This document shows, one piece after another, positions 1 to 10,030 of a stretch of 35,146 nt of DNA. Every line of letters begins with the position of its first letter. Within the stretch, counting starts at the first letter, position 1. The stretch covers positions 1 through 35,146 of the forward strand of contig CAZUJL010000035.1 in NCBI GenBank assembly GCA_964620045.1, in the 5' to 3' direction. Below the pieces are notes generated by a model. The model was not told the origin of the DNA, searched no databases, and saw only the letters and a list, made by a program, of their open reading frames with translations. Source of the DNA: VFKU01 sp964620045. GTDB taxonomy: Bacteria; Hydrogenedentota; Hydrogenedentia; Hydrogenedentales; GCA-2746185. Made by a program: the position numbers and the translations under genes.

Positions 1-977
1 AGCAGTGTCTTGCGCACGGCGGCTTCGTCCACGCCGGCCGGAATCGAGATCGAGTTCAACTGCGGCAAGCGGCTTTTCTCCGCGACAACGAACGAAAGGC
101 CTAGCGCCTCCGCGCCCGCGCGCAGCGCGAGGTGATGCTTTTTGTGGCGCGCCCAGGAATTTTCGAGGCCTTCTTCCTTCAGGATGCTCAACGCTTCGTG
201 CAGCGCATAGTTCGCGTTGATCGGCGCGGTGTGATGATACGCGCGGCGGTTTTCGCCGGACCCCCAATATCCCATCAGCAGCGAGATGTCGAGGAACCAG
301 CTCACGGCTGGGGTCTTGCGCTTCTTCACGGTCTCCAGCGCGCGTTCGCTGAAGGTGACGGGGGAGAGGCCGGGCACACAGGAGAGACACTTTTGCGTGC
401 CGGAGTACACGGCGTCGAGGCCCCATTCGTCCACGCGAAGCGGCGTGCCGGCGACCGCGGTCACGGTGTCCACGATGTTCAGGCAACCGTGCGCGTGACC
501 CAGTTTCGCCAACGTCGCGCTGTCGGATTCCGCGCCTGTAGACGTTTCCGCCTGCACCCAGGCCAGGGCCTTCGCGCCGGGGTTCGCCTTGAGCGCGGCT
601 TCGACCTTGTTCACGTCGACCGGCGTGCCCCAGGCGTCTTCGACGACGACCGGCGTGCCGCCGATGCGCGTGACGATGTCTTTCATGCGCCCGCCGAACA
701 CGCCGTTGATGCACACGATGACTTTGTCGCCTGGCTCAACGAGATTCACAAGCGCGCATTCCATGCCCGCGCTGCCCGGCGCGGACACGGGGAACGTCAT
801 CTGATTTTTCGTCTGGAACGCGTACTGCAGCAGCGCCTTGGTTTCGTCCATGAGCCGGATGAATTCCGGATCGAGATGGCCGATGGTCGGCTGCGCGAGC
901 GCGGCGAGCACGCGCGGCGAAACATCCGACGGGCCGGGGCCCATGAGCGTGCGGAGTGGGGCTTGAAAGGCAGGCAT
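1..977 (-). CDS. Alanine-glyoxylate/serine-pyruvate-type aminotransferase (class V), 3' end off window
   Basis: A PLP-dependent class V aminotransferase that probably converts glyoxylate to glycine using alanine or serine as amino donor. About 325 residues are visible and the C-terminus (roughly 60 residues) runs off the left edge. The N-terminus reads MPAFQAPLRTLMGPGPSDVS, typical of the AGXT family. Residues 140-151 read WVQAETSTGAES, the PLP-binding Asp is D170 in NIVDTVTA, and the Schiff-base lysine is K196 in YSGTQKCLSC. The ATG at 977 has AGGAGA six bases upstream. The gene lies downstream of aceB and aceA on the same strand, which fits disposal of glyoxylate made by isocitrate lyase. 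A terminator hairpin separates it from aceA, so its expression may be partly uncoupled. Substrate assignment within the family is inferred from context. Confidence 0.88.
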   Translation of the reverse strand, partial: MPAFQAPLRTLMGPGPSDVSPRVLAALAQPTIGHLDPEFIRLMDETKALLQYAFQTKNQMTFPVSAPGSAGMECALVNLVEPGDKVIVCINGVFGGRMKDIVTRIGGTPVVVEDAWGTPVDVNKVEAALKANPGAKALAWVQAETSTGAESDSATLAKLGHAHGCLNIVDTVTAVAGTPLRVDEWGLDAVYSGTQKCLSCVPGLSPVTFSERALETVKKRKTPAVSWFLDISLLMGYWGSGENRRAYHHTAPINANYALHEALSILKEEGLENSWARHKKHHLALRAGAEALGLSFVVAEKSRLPQLNSISIPAGVDEAAVRKTL

Positions 978-992
978 GTGGCTCTCCTTGGT

Positions 993-1026
993 TGAAAATA
1001 AAATCCCGGCGCCTTGCGGCGCCGGG
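993..1026 (-). terminator. Rho-independent terminator after aceA
   Basis: A perfect 9-bp GC stem (CCCGGCGCC at 1005-1013 and GGCGCCGGG at 1018-1026) with a 4-nt loop is followed on the minus strand by ATTTTATTTT. It lies 34 bp after the aceA stop and ends just before the aminotransferase ribosome-binding site, so it probably attenuates rather than isolates that gene. Confidence 0.8.
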
Positions 1027-1059
1027 AATCGCGCGATCGCTAGCGCATAACGCTAGAGT

Positions 1060-2403
<1,344 letters not shown>

Positions 2404-2483
2404 GTTTCGCCTTGCCTCCGTGAGGCCTTCCGCCGAACGCACATTGTCCGGCACAAAGCACTACTCAAAATGGTCACACCTGG

Positions 2484-4088
2484 TCAATCCAGGTACGTAT
2501 ACGCCTTCAGGGTCAGGAATTCTTCGAGCGTGTCGTTCGCGATGATTTCGTCGAACAGGCGCGCGGCGAGATCGTATTTGCTCTTCGCGTATTTCTCTTC
2601 GCCGAGCTGCGCGCGGAATTTCGCGAGTTCTTCGGACGCGATCTGGCGCACGATCTCAATCGTGATGCGGCGGCCGTCGTTCAGCACGCCCTTGGGGTGA
2701 TGCACCCACTGCCAGAGCTGCGTGCGCGAGATTTCGGCGGTGGCCGCGTCTTCCATCAGGTTGTGCAGCGGCACGCAGCCGTTGCCCGCCAGCCACGCTT
2801 CCATGTACGCGATGCCGACGCTGATGTTCACGCGCAGACCGGCTTCGGTGATCGTGCCTTCGGGGACTTGCAGCAAGTCCTGCTGCGACACCTGCACGTC
2901 TTCGCGGAGGTTGTCGATCTGGTTCGGCTTCTCGCCGAGGACGTTGTCGAATTCTTCCATCGCGATGCCCACGAGACCCGGATGCGCGACCCAAGTGCCG
3001 TCGTGGCCGTCGGTGGCTTCGCGGCGTTTATCCTGGCGGACTTTTTCGAGGGCGGCTTCGTTTGCGGCGGGGTCATTCTTGATGGGAATTTGCGCGGCCA
3101 TGCCGCCGATCGCGTGCGTGCCGCGTCGGTGGCAGGTCTTGATACACAACAGCGAGTACGAGCGCATGAAGTGGTTTGTCATCGTCACCTGGCCGCGATC
3201 CGGCAGGATCACGTCCGGGTGCTTGCGCAGGCGCTTGATGAAACTGAAAATGTAGTCCCAGCGGCCGCAGTTCAGGCCCGCCATATGCTCGCGCAGCTCG
3301 TAGATGATCTCGTCCATCTGGAACGAACCCATGATGGTCTCGATCAGCACGGTCGCCTTGATCGTGCCCTGCGGCACGCCGAGCAGGTTCTGCGCGCGGA
3401 CGAAGACGTCGTTCCACAGGCGCGCTTCGAGGTGGTGCTCCATCTTCGGCAGGTAGAAGTATGGGCCGCTGCCGTTCTTCTTGAGCTGCGCGTGGTTGTG
3501 GAAGAAGTACATCGCGAAGTCAAAGATGCCGCCGGAGACCGGCTGGCCGTCGATCGTCACGTGCTTTTCGTCCAGATGCCAACCGCGCGGGCGCACCTGC
3601 AAGGTCGCGATTTTCGGGTTCAGTTTGTACTGCTTGCCTTCGGGCGACTGGAAGTCGATCGTGCGGCGGTTCGCGTCGCGCAGGTTCACCTGGCCTTCAA
3701 TGAGGTTTTCCCAGGTGGGCGAGTTCGAGTCTTCAAAATCCGCCATGAACATTTTGGCGCCGGAGTTCAGCGCGTTGATGATCATCTTGCGGTCGACGGG
3801 GCCGGTGATTTCAACGCGGCGATCGAGGAGGTCTTTCGGGAGGGGAGCGGTCTTCCACTTGCCTTCGCGGATGGATTTGGTTTCTTCGAGGAAGTGAGGT
3901 TGGCCGCCCGCGTCGAGCTCGGCTTGCACGCGTTGTCGTCGTTGGAAAATTTCCGCGCGGCGGCCGCGAAACTCGCGCAGCAGCGTGCCAGCGAACTCGA
4001 GCGCTTCGGGCGAGAGGATTTCTTCGCCGGCGGCGGAGACAGGGCCGTGGATTTCCAGGCCGGCGACGGAACGAGTGATTGTTGCCAT
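2484..4088 (-). CDS. aceB: Malate synthase A
   Basis: Condenses glyoxylate with acetyl-CoA to malate, completing the glyoxylate bypass with the adjacent isocitrate lyase. From the ATG at 4088 (MATITRSVAGLEIHGP) the product is 534 residues, typical for the MSA class. The signature region reads EHMAGLNCGRWDYIFS, and conserved stretches include FMADFEDSNSPTWENLIEGQ and GTWVAHPGLV. The longer in-frame start at 4154 adds 22 residues that look non-coding. The chosen ATG has AGAGG nine bases upstream. The gene is the first of the aceB-aceA-aminotransferase series and diverges from a LysR-family regulator across an AT-rich control region, which suggests control by that regulator. Confidence 0.97.
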   Translation of the reverse strand: MATITRSVAGLEIHGPVSAAGEEILSPEALEFAGTLLREFRGRRAEIFQRRQRVQAELDAGGQPHFLEETKSIREGKWKTAPLPKDLLDRRVEITGPVDRKMIINALNSGAKMFMADFEDSNSPTWENLIEGQVNLRDANRRTIDFQSPEGKQYKLNPKIATLQVRPRGWHLDEKHVTIDGQPVSGGIFDFAMYFFHNHAQLKKNGSGPYFYLPKMEHHLEARLWNDVFVRAQNLLGVPQGTIKATVLIETIMGSFQMDEIIYELREHMAGLNCGRWDYIFSFIKRLRKHPDVILPDRGQVTMTNHFMRSYSLLCIKTCHRRGTHAIGGMAAQIPIKNDPAANEAALEKVRQDKRREATDGHDGTWVAHPGLVGIAMEEFDNVLGEKPNQIDNLREDVQVSQQDLLQVPEGTITEAGLRVNISVGIAYMEAWLAGNGCVPLHNLMEDAATAEISRTQLWQWVHHPKGVLNDGRRITIEIVRQIASEELAKFRAQLGEEKYAKSKYDLAARLFDEIIANDTLEEFLTLKAYTYLD

Positions 4089-4194
4089 GTGTACAATCCT
4101 CTTGCGAAAGTATCGGCGCGGACGGCCTGCGCGGATGCGCGGGAGCGGCAGCATCGAGTCCAGCGGGGGCTAACACTACGTAAACGGAACGTGG

Positions 4195-4293
4195 TCAGCA
4201 AGTTAATTATTTCAATGCTTATCATTGACAATTTAAGTATAGTCTGATTCAATGAACCGGCATCGGCGTACAATACGCCCGGAGCCGCCCGTT
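4195..4293. promoter_or_regulatory. Divergent aceB / LysR-gene control region with operator-like dyad
   Basis: This is an AT-rich island in otherwise GC-rich DNA. It holds a perfect inverted repeat TCAATG-N5-CATTGA at 4212-4228, which contains two overlapping T-N11-A pairs (4212/4224 and 4216/4228) of the kind bound by LysR proteins. On the plus strand TTGACA lies at 4225-4230 with a weak -10 (TTCAAT, 4248-4253) at 17-bp spacing. A TATACT that could act as the aceB -10 lies on the minus strand at 4236-4241. The dyad is directly visible; the operator role is inferred. Confidence 0.55.
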
Positions 4294-5232
4294 ATGCCCG
4301 ATAAATCGGTCCGATATAAGCACAATCGCCTGCAGCAATTGCGTGGATTTTGCTATGCCGCCCAGGAGGGAACGGTCTCCAAAGCGGCCGAAAAGATGTT
4401 CCTCAGCCAGCCCTCGGTAACCCTCCAAATACAGGCCCTGGAGCGCGAATTGGGGGCCTCTCTGTTCGACCGGAACGGCCCGAAAATCGAGCTGACACAC
4501 GAAGGAAAACTGCTTTACGAACTTGCCCAACCGCTTGTAGAAGGCTTTTCGAACATCGATGAGGCCTTCCACGCCCGCCGCAACCATGTGGAGAAAGGGC
4601 GGCTCGAAATTGCCGCCGGTGGTTCCACGATTCAATACGTGCTGCCGCCCTTCGTCGAGAAATTCGTGCGGGAACACCCCGGCATCGACCTGAAGCTGCA
4701 AAACGTTACCGGACAAGAGGGGCTCGAACTCCTGCGCGCCGGCGAGGTCGATTTCTGCGTCGGGCCGATGCTCGACATCTCCGAAGACATCAAATTCCAT
4801 CCGATCGTGGAATACGACCCGGTCCTCATCATGCCCAAGGGCCACGAGCTGTCGAAGCGCAAGCGTATTCTGCCGCGCCACATCAGCCGCTTCCCGCTCA
4901 TTCTCCCGCCGCGCCACCTGAGCACCTGGCGGCAAGTCGAGTTCGTATTTGCGCAAGAACAGTTAAACTATGAAGTACGGCTTGAAGTGGGTGGGTGGGA
5001 AGTCATCAAGCGTTATGTCGAACTGGGCCTCGGCGTGTCGATTGTCATGAGCATCTGCATTACAGGCAACGAGAACCTCGACGTCGTGAACGTCGCCGAA
5101 CATTTCCCCAAGCGCACCTACGGCGTCGTGTGGCGCAAGAACAAGCAACTTTCCCCGCAAGCGCGCGGGTTTGTGCGCGTGATGGATCCCGGATTGGCGG
5201 ATCAACTGGAGCGGGGTGGCGGGCGCGCATGA
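4294..5232 (+). CDS. LysR-family transcriptional regulator (CysB-like subgroup)
   Basis: A 312-residue LysR-type regulator. The winged helix-turn-helix spans about residues 14-72, with the recognition region KAAEKMFLSQPSVTLQIQAL and the family wing ELGASLFDRNGPKIELTHEG. The rest is the periplasmic-binding-protein-like effector domain. I place the start at the ATG at 4294, preceded by GGAG nine bases upstream. The ATG at 4252 has no Shine-Dalgarno and overlaps the presumed promoter. The gene diverges from aceB, so the simplest reading is an activator or repressor of the glyoxylate bypass responding to a small metabolite. It is also joined by an ATGA overlap to the DUF58 gene downstream, so regulator and membrane-protein genes share a transcript. 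The target and effector are inferred only. Confidence 0.92.
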   Translation: MPDKSVRYKHNRLQQLRGFCYAAQEGTVSKAAEKMFLSQPSVTLQIQALERELGASLFDRNGPKIELTHEGKLLYELAQPLVEGFSNIDEAFHARRNHVEKGRLEIAAGGSTIQYVLPPFVEKFVREHPGIDLKLQNVTGQEGLELLRAGEVDFCVGPMLDISEDIKFHPIVEYDPVLIMPKGHELSKRKRILPRHISRFPLILPPRHLSTWRQVEFVFAQEQLNYEVRLEVGGWEVIKRYVELGLGVSIVMSICITGNENLDVVNVAEHFPKRTYGVVWRKNKQLSPQARGFVRVMDPGLADQLERGGGRA

Positions 5233-6560
5233 GCGAACCGGCGGCGGCGAACTCGGACCAGCGCGAATGGCGCACGAACGCCATCGGTGCTGCCGTAATC
5301 GCCGCCGGGATTGCGCTGGCCTTTGCCATACGCAGTCCCTACATGGCGTACGCCCTGTATACCTTCGCCCTGCTCGTGATCTTCGCGCGGCTGTCGTCGC
5401 TGATGTGGCTCGCGGGCCTCGAAGCCGAACGCTCGATCAGCGCGGACACCATCCAGCAGGGCGACACGATCGAAGTCTCGCTGATCATTCGCAACAAGCG
5501 CGGCTGGCCGATCCCGTGGATCTTCATCGAAGACATGCACCCCGGTTTTTGTCACCGCGCCGGCGAGAACACGCGGCTCGCCGTGCTGATGCCGGGCCGA
5601 TCCGTCACGATTCGCTACAGGCTTACGGTGCCTAAGCGCGGCTATCACCGCGTCGGGCCGGCCGTCATGGAATCCGGCGATCTCTTTGGCCTGCAGCGCC
5701 GTTTTCGCACGGGCCGCACGCAGAACTACGTGTCCGTGCTGCCGACCATCACCTACATCGAGACCTTCAACTTTGCCTCGCGCCGGCCGCAGGGTCCCGT
5801 GCGCGTGTCGCACCGGATTTACGAGGACCCCTCGCGGCTCGCGGGCTTGCGCGAATACCAGCGCGGCGATCCGCTCAACCGCATTCACTGGAAAACAACA
5901 GCGCGCACGGGCGAGTTGTGGACGAAGACTTTTGATCCCTCCGCTGTGACCGGCGGTACGCTGATCCTCGATATGCACGAGGACAGCTATCCGCCTGACG
6001 ACCGCGAGGCGCGCATGGAACTCGCGATCACGACGACCGCCTCGATCTCGTATCTGCTGCAATCTTCCGGCGAACAAGTCGGCATGATTACGAACGCGAT
6101 CGACGCGGCCGAAGTCGCGCGATACGAGGTGGAGTCGCGGCAGACCCTGTCGCGCGGCGAAGTGGCGGAGGCGGTAGTGGGGGAAGCTCGCTCCTCGCGG
6201 ATCAGCCCCTTGCGCGTGCCCACGATGCGCACGACGCAGCAGGCGCGCGTGATTGCCGAAAACCTCGCGCGCGTGGTGCCGGGGCAAGTGCTCGACGTGA
6301 CCTCGTTGCTAATGGAAGAATTCCGCGGCTTGCCGCGCGACGCGGCGCTGCTGCCCGTGGTGGCGCAGGTGACCGAGACCTTCGCGCTGGCGCTGGCGGA
6401 GATGAAACTATCCGGCTTCGCGGTGACAGTTTTTTGCGTAGGCAGCCAGACGGCCTACGAAACCGCCGCCGCGCTGCTCATGCCGCACAATATCCACGTG
6501 TTTCACATCCGGGAGGAGCGCGATCTCCATGAGCTCGCCCCCCAAAAAATCGGACACTGA
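5229..6560 (+). CDS. DUF58 domain protein with N-terminal membrane anchor
   Basis: A 443-residue protein with hydrophobic segments at about residues 18-34 and 39-54, followed by a beta-rich region and a DUF58 (von Willebrand A-like) domain. The DUF58 hallmark is at about residues 210-233 (YQRGDPLNRIHWKTTARTG). DUF58 proteins usually occur with MoxR-type AAA ATPases, transglutaminase-like proteins and DUF4129 proteins, in systems thought to act in envelope or protease-like processing. Here only the DUF4129 partner is adjacent. Translation starts at the ATG overlapping the LysR stop (ATGA at 5229-5232), and the 3' end overlaps the next gene by 32 bp, so the three genes look translationally coupled. 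Biochemical function is unknown. Confidence 0.88.
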   Translation: MSEPAAANSDQREWRTNAIGAAVIAAGIALAFAIRSPYMAYALYTFALLVIFARLSSLMWLAGLEAERSISADTIQQGDTIEVSLIIRNKRGWPIPWIFIEDMHPGFCHRAGENTRLAVLMPGRSVTIRYRLTVPKRGYHRVGPAVMESGDLFGLQRRFRTGRTQNYVSVLPTITYIETFNFASRRPQGPVRVSHRIYEDPSRLAGLREYQRGDPLNRIHWKTTARTGELWTKTFDPSAVTGGTLILDMHEDSYPPDDREARMELAITTTASISYLLQSSGEQVGMITNAIDAAEVARYEVESRQTLSRGEVAEAVVGEARSSRISPLRVPTMRTTQQARVIAENLARVVPGQVLDVTSLLMEEFRGLPRDAALLPVVAQVTETFALALAEMKLSGFAVTVFCVGSQTAYETAAALLMPHNIHVFHIREERDLHELAPQKIGH

Positions 6561-8286
6561 AGACACGTCGTTCACGGCGCTGTCGTCGCCGGCCTATGAC
6601 CCCAAGGCCGCGGCGGCGCGCGAGCGCGACAAGAAAAAGCAGAAGACCGATTTCCGCTCGCTGAAAAAGCAACTCGGCCCGGCACATCGCCGCCGTGAAG
6701 GCCGCACGCCGACCGATTGGATCATCGACGCGGCCGTGCCGATTTTTATTTGGTGCCTGATGATCTCGGTCGTTTTTTATCTGCTGAACGTCCGATGGAT
6801 TTACTCCGAGGTAGAACACGTAGCTCTGCGCATCTTCGCGTTCTGCGTCGTTCTGGGTGTGGTGGCCTTAAATCGCGTTGTTGCGAAAGACAACGTCGGC
6901 GACTCAATTCCATTTGTGATGGCGTTAGCGATGGTGACGGTGCTGTATACCTTGTTGACCAGCACGGTGTACGACATGGGATCAGTTGCGGGTGGCTTTA
7001 TGGACGGCCCATGGGTTGCGACTTTTTTTAATTTGATCGTCGTGATCGCCGTGTGGTGGACAACTAACCGGTTAATGTACGAATGTTGTATCGACGAGAA
7101 TAAAACCGCCGGCGACGTCGGCATTCTCACCGGAACGCTCCGCGATTTTCGTCGCAGCATCATGCGCGACAACAAATCTGCCGTCGCCCGCAAGAAGGAC
7201 GACTACCTGCTGCCGTCCATCGAAATTTCCGCCTACGATCCGCACGACTTCAAGGGGTTTTCCGAAAAGAAAGCCGAAACCCCGCAGAAGCCGACGGCGC
7301 GCCTCGGCCGCCGCCATCCCGGCGTGTCCATTTTTTACATCACCGTCCCCGCGATGCTGATCTTCTCGCTCGGTTTGTCCGTGTTGCAGCGCGGCGGCCA
7401 TGCTTTTGTGCTGGCCGGGCACGTATACGTCGGCCTCTTCATCGTTTCGGCGCTCTTGCTGCTGCTGCTCACGAGCCTCAGCGGCATCCGACAATACTTC
7501 CGCGCGCGCCAGGTCGCGTTGCCGTCCGCCATTGGTGTGTTCTGGGGCGGTCTCGGCGTGTTCATGGTCATCGCCGTCTGCGTCGGCGCCTACCAATTGC
7601 CGCTGCCCTCGATGCCGAGCCCGGCCTACATTCCCGAGCACGAAGTCGATCCGTGGGCGTCCTTCGGCGGGCGCTTCGAGTTGACCCCGTATGTCGCGAG
7701 TACCGCCGAACAAATCGAGCAGCACAGGATCATCGACGGCGTCAGCGTGGCCGTGCTCGCCGTCATGGTGCTCTTCGGCCTCTACGCGCTCATCCGCGGC
7801 ATCGGCATGATCGCCGCCGGTATTGGGCGCGAACGCGATGCGTATCCGGCCTGGGTCGTGAAACTCTTCGAATGGCTCGATCGCGTGCTCGCGAAACTGG
7901 TCACGCTGCCCGACTTCACGATCGGCACGCGCCACGCCCGGCCCAGCGCCGCAAACGCGCTCAGCACCAAATTCCGTAACCCGATGGCGGGGGAGGGCGC
8001 CGAAGGAAAGCCCGAGGATGTGCGGCGCTATGTCGCGCACGCCTTCGATGCGCTCTGCGCGCTTGGCGAGGACATGGGCCGTCCGCGCCGCAAAGACGAA
8101 ACGCCCTATGAGTTCCTGCGCCACCTGCCGCGCGAAATGACGCCGCTCAAAAAAGAGGCCGCGGAAGTCATCGAGCTATACGTGCGCTCGGCGTATTCAA
8201 CCATCCCGCCCGATGCGGCGATTCTCGACCGCATGCGCAAATTCTGGTTCGAGTTCGAGCGCGTCCGGAACAAGTACTTAAGGTAA
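6529..8286 (+). CDS. Multi-pass membrane protein with C-terminal DUF4129-like domain
   Basis: A 585-residue protein. The N-terminus is charged and cytoplasmic (about residues 1-65, with a Lys/Arg-rich stretch RERDKKKQKTDF). Transmembrane segments follow around residues 68-88, 100-115, 122-142, 155-175, 268-285, 292-312, 330-350 and 400-425. The C-terminal 90 residues (RYVAHAFDALCALGEDMGRP, then a KDETPYEFL motif) resemble the DUF4129 domain that ends many TgpA-type transglutaminase proteins. No transglutaminase catalytic segment is visible, so this looks like the DUF4129 moiety encoded apart from any transglutaminase. The start lies inside the end of the DUF58 gene, with GGGAGGAG upstream. 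The DUF58-DUF4129 order is the common one for such clusters. Domain assignment is from motif recognition only. Confidence 0.75.
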   Translation: MSSPPKKSDTEDTSFTALSSPAYDPKAAAARERDKKKQKTDFRSLKKQLGPAHRRREGRTPTDWIIDAAVPIFIWCLMISVVFYLLNVRWIYSEVEHVALRIFAFCVVLGVVALNRVVAKDNVGDSIPFVMALAMVTVLYTLLTSTVYDMGSVAGGFMDGPWVATFFNLIVVIAVWWTTNRLMYECCIDENKTAGDVGILTGTLRDFRRSIMRDNKSAVARKKDDYLLPSIEISAYDPHDFKGFSEKKAETPQKPTARLGRRHPGVSIFYITVPAMLIFSLGLSVLQRGGHAFVLAGHVYVGLFIVSALLLLLLTSLSGIRQYFRARQVALPSAIGVFWGGLGVFMVIAVCVGAYQLPLPSMPSPAYIPEHEVDPWASFGGRFELTPYVASTAEQIEQHRIIDGVSVAVLAVMVLFGLYALIRGIGMIAAGIGRERDAYPAWVVKLFEWLDRVLAKLVTLPDFTIGTRHARPSAANALSTKFRNPMAGEGAEGKPEDVRRYVAHAFDALCALGEDMGRPRRKDETPYEFLRHLPREMTPLKKEAAEVIELYVRSAYSTIPPDAAILDRMRKFWFEFERVRNKYLR

Positions 8287-8292
8287 GTGCCC

Positions 8293-8323
8293 TTAATGTG
8301 GAAGCGGCGTCCCGCCGCTTGGC
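8293..8323 (+). repeat. REP hairpin, left copy flanking the RAYT pseudogene
   Basis: A 31-bp unit beginning TTAATGTGG, followed by a palindrome with AAGCGGCG and CGCCGCTT arms around a TCC loop, then GGC. A GTGG tetranucleotide sits directly 5' of the stem, matching the GTRG head described for RAYT-associated REPs. The unit is the exact reverse complement of 8958-8988. Confidence 0.88.
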
Positions 8324-8340
8324 TTTTGGAAAAGTGCCGC

Positions 8341-8936
8341 ATGACAGATGACGACATTGGCTTCTTCGATCCTGCCGCTCCAATCGCCGATCTCACCGGA
8401 AATCTTCCGCATTGGAGACAAGAAGGCACAACCTATTTTGTAACGTTTCGACAGGCTGACTCACTTCCCCAAGAACTGCTCAAGCAGTGGTCTGCGGAAT
8501 TCCAAGTATGGAATCGTGCCCATTCCGGACCCCATGACGAACGAACGCGACGGGAATTCATCGCCAAGTTTCCGATGCGCATGCAACGTTGGCTGGATTC
8601 CAACCACGGTTCATGTGTACTGCGAATCCCAGTGTCCATGCCCTGGTTGAAACAGCATTGCGCTACTTTGACGGCGAACGTTATACCCTTGATTGATTTG
8701 TGGTGGCTTCAAACCACGTGCATGCAATCGTAACGCCGAGCAGTGGCTACGAACTCAGCGATGTCCTGCATTCATGGAAAAGTTTCACCGGATACGAGAT
8801 GGTCAAGCAATCACTGGTTCTTGAACGACTCAAGGGTTCGCGAAATGTTTGGCAAAAGGAGAGTTTTGACCATATCGTTCGCTCGCCTGAGAACCTGAAT
8901 AGGTTTCGGGAGTACATCAAGAACCACACGCGATAA
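8341..8936 (+). pseudogene. Decayed REP-associated tyrosine transposase (RAYT, IS200-like Y1 family)
   Basis: Reading starts at the ATG at 8341 (MTDDDIGFFDPAAPIADL) and shows the usual family N-terminus, PHWRQEGTTYFVTFRQADSL. The frame is lost at about 8628-8631, where a one-base deletion moves the homologous reading into another frame (SVHALVETALRYFDGERYTL). Shortly after, a TGA at 8694-8696 replaces the expected tryptophan codon before FVVASNHVHAIV. That segment carries the HUH motif (H-V-H), and EYIKNHTR near the end carries the expected catalytic tyrosine. Two independent lesions make it a pseudogene. It is bracketed by REP hairpins at 8293-8323 and 8958-8988, the expected substrates of such an enzyme. 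Any current REP mobility would need another RAYT in the genome. Confidence 0.88.
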
Positions 8937-8957
8937 AGCGCTGGGCGATCGGTCTGC

Positions 8958-8988
8958 GCCAAGCGGCGGGACGCCGCTTCCACATTAA
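8958..8988 (-). repeat. REP hairpin, right copy flanking the RAYT pseudogene
   Basis: This 31-bp unit is the exact reverse complement of 8293-8323, so the pseudogene is framed by a perfect inverted pair. The internal hairpin has the same 8-bp arms and a 3-nt loop. Confidence 0.88.
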
Positions 8989-9003
8989 CTGATCGACTGC
9001 GAA

Positions 9004-10020
9004 TTACCATCCCTTTTTCACCGCGTGCGCGCGCTCGGAGAGCCAGTTCGTCTGGTCGGCGAGGATGCCCATCCAGAGCGACGGCCCGTGGCCGGCGACG
9101 TGGCCGGCGCCGTGGACGCACTGGTAGCAGACCGTGGCCACGTGCTTGATGCCGATGGCGTAGTAGAGCGCGCGCTCTTCGGACGGCGCGAGCGTGCGGT
9201 GGCGCGAATAATAAGCGAGCAGCAAGTCCACGCGCTGGTGGAGTTTCTTCGCTTCGGTCGTCGTGCGCACGCAGAGGTTCGACGCGGCATACGACAAGTC
9301 TTCGAGGTAGCAGCCGTCGCCGGCGAATTCGAGGTCGATGATCGCCACCAACTCTTCCTGGCGGAACAGCAGATTGCCGCTGTGCCAGTCGCCGTGGATG
9401 AGCCCGGTCTCGAACCGTTCCCGTGCATCGAGATTCAGTTCGTTCGTCGCCTCGCGCAGGAACAACGCAATCGTGTTGCAGGCCGTATCTATTTCGGTCG
9501 TCGGCCGTTCCTTCTTCGCCATGTCGTAGAGCTTCGCAAACATGTCGCGCGGCACTTCGCTGAACCGCCACATCCGCGCGTCGCGTTCGGGACAGGGGAA
9601 GTCGCGGCAGATCACGTGGAAGAAGCCCAACGCGTCCGATGAATTCATCAGGTTATTGCCCGTGACTTTCATCGACTCGCCTTCGACCCATTCCTGCAGT
9701 TCGAGCGCCCAGTCTTCGATCTCAACGATCTTCGAGCCATTGAAGGCCGGCTGGATCACGGGCACCGGCAGGTTGTTCTGGTCGAGGTGGTTGGACAGCC
9801 GGTGCTGGAAGCGAAGCAAGTCGAGCACTTCGGGTTCCGCGCGATAGGTCTTCGCGAGGAACTTGCCCGCCTCGCTCTCGACGAGATATTTGCGGTGGCG
9901 GCGCTGATGGACGCCCGGCACCGTGCTGAGCCGCGCGATCTCGCCGAGATCGTAGTGCTCATACACGATGTTCGCCAAGGCCCGCTCGGAGGAGGTTGGC
10001 TCCGTCACGCCCATTGCCAT
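9004..10020 (-). CDS. Aminoglycoside-phosphotransferase-fold small-molecule kinase
   Basis: A 338-residue protein of the APH/choline kinase/CotS-like fold. The ATP-binding lysine is probably K57 in KFLAKTYR. The catalytic loop is HGDWHSGN (about 209-216, with D211 as base and N216 as metal ligand), and the second metal aspartate is D229 in IIDLEFAG. Members phosphorylate hydroxyls of small molecules such as homoserine, choline, sugars or aminoglycosides, and this sequence does not settle which. The gene is third in a minus-strand series after an isomerase/epimerase and a penicillin acylase-like hydrolase, 10 bp after the hydrolase stop, so it is probably co-transcribed. Its role there may be scavenging or salvage of a released sugar or amine. 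An antibiotic-resistance role is not supported by anything seen. Confidence 0.82.
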   Translation of the reverse strand: MAMGVTEPTSSERALANIVYEHYDLGEIARLSTVPGVHQRRHRKYLVESEAGKFLAKTYRAEPEVLDLLRFQHRLSNHLDQNNLPVPVIQPAFNGSKIVEIEDWALELQEWVEGESMKVTGNNLMNSSDALGFFHVICRDFPCPERDARMWRFSEVPRDMFAKLYDMAKKERPTTEIDTACNTIALFLREATNELNLDARERFETGLIHGDWHSGNLLFRQEELVAIIDLEFAGDGCYLEDLSYAASNLCVRTTTEAKKLHQRVDLLLAYYSRHRTLAPSEERALYYAIGIKHVATVCYQCVHGAGHVAGHGPSLWMGILADQTNWLSERAHAVKKGW

Positions 10021-10030
10021 GCCCTATGCC

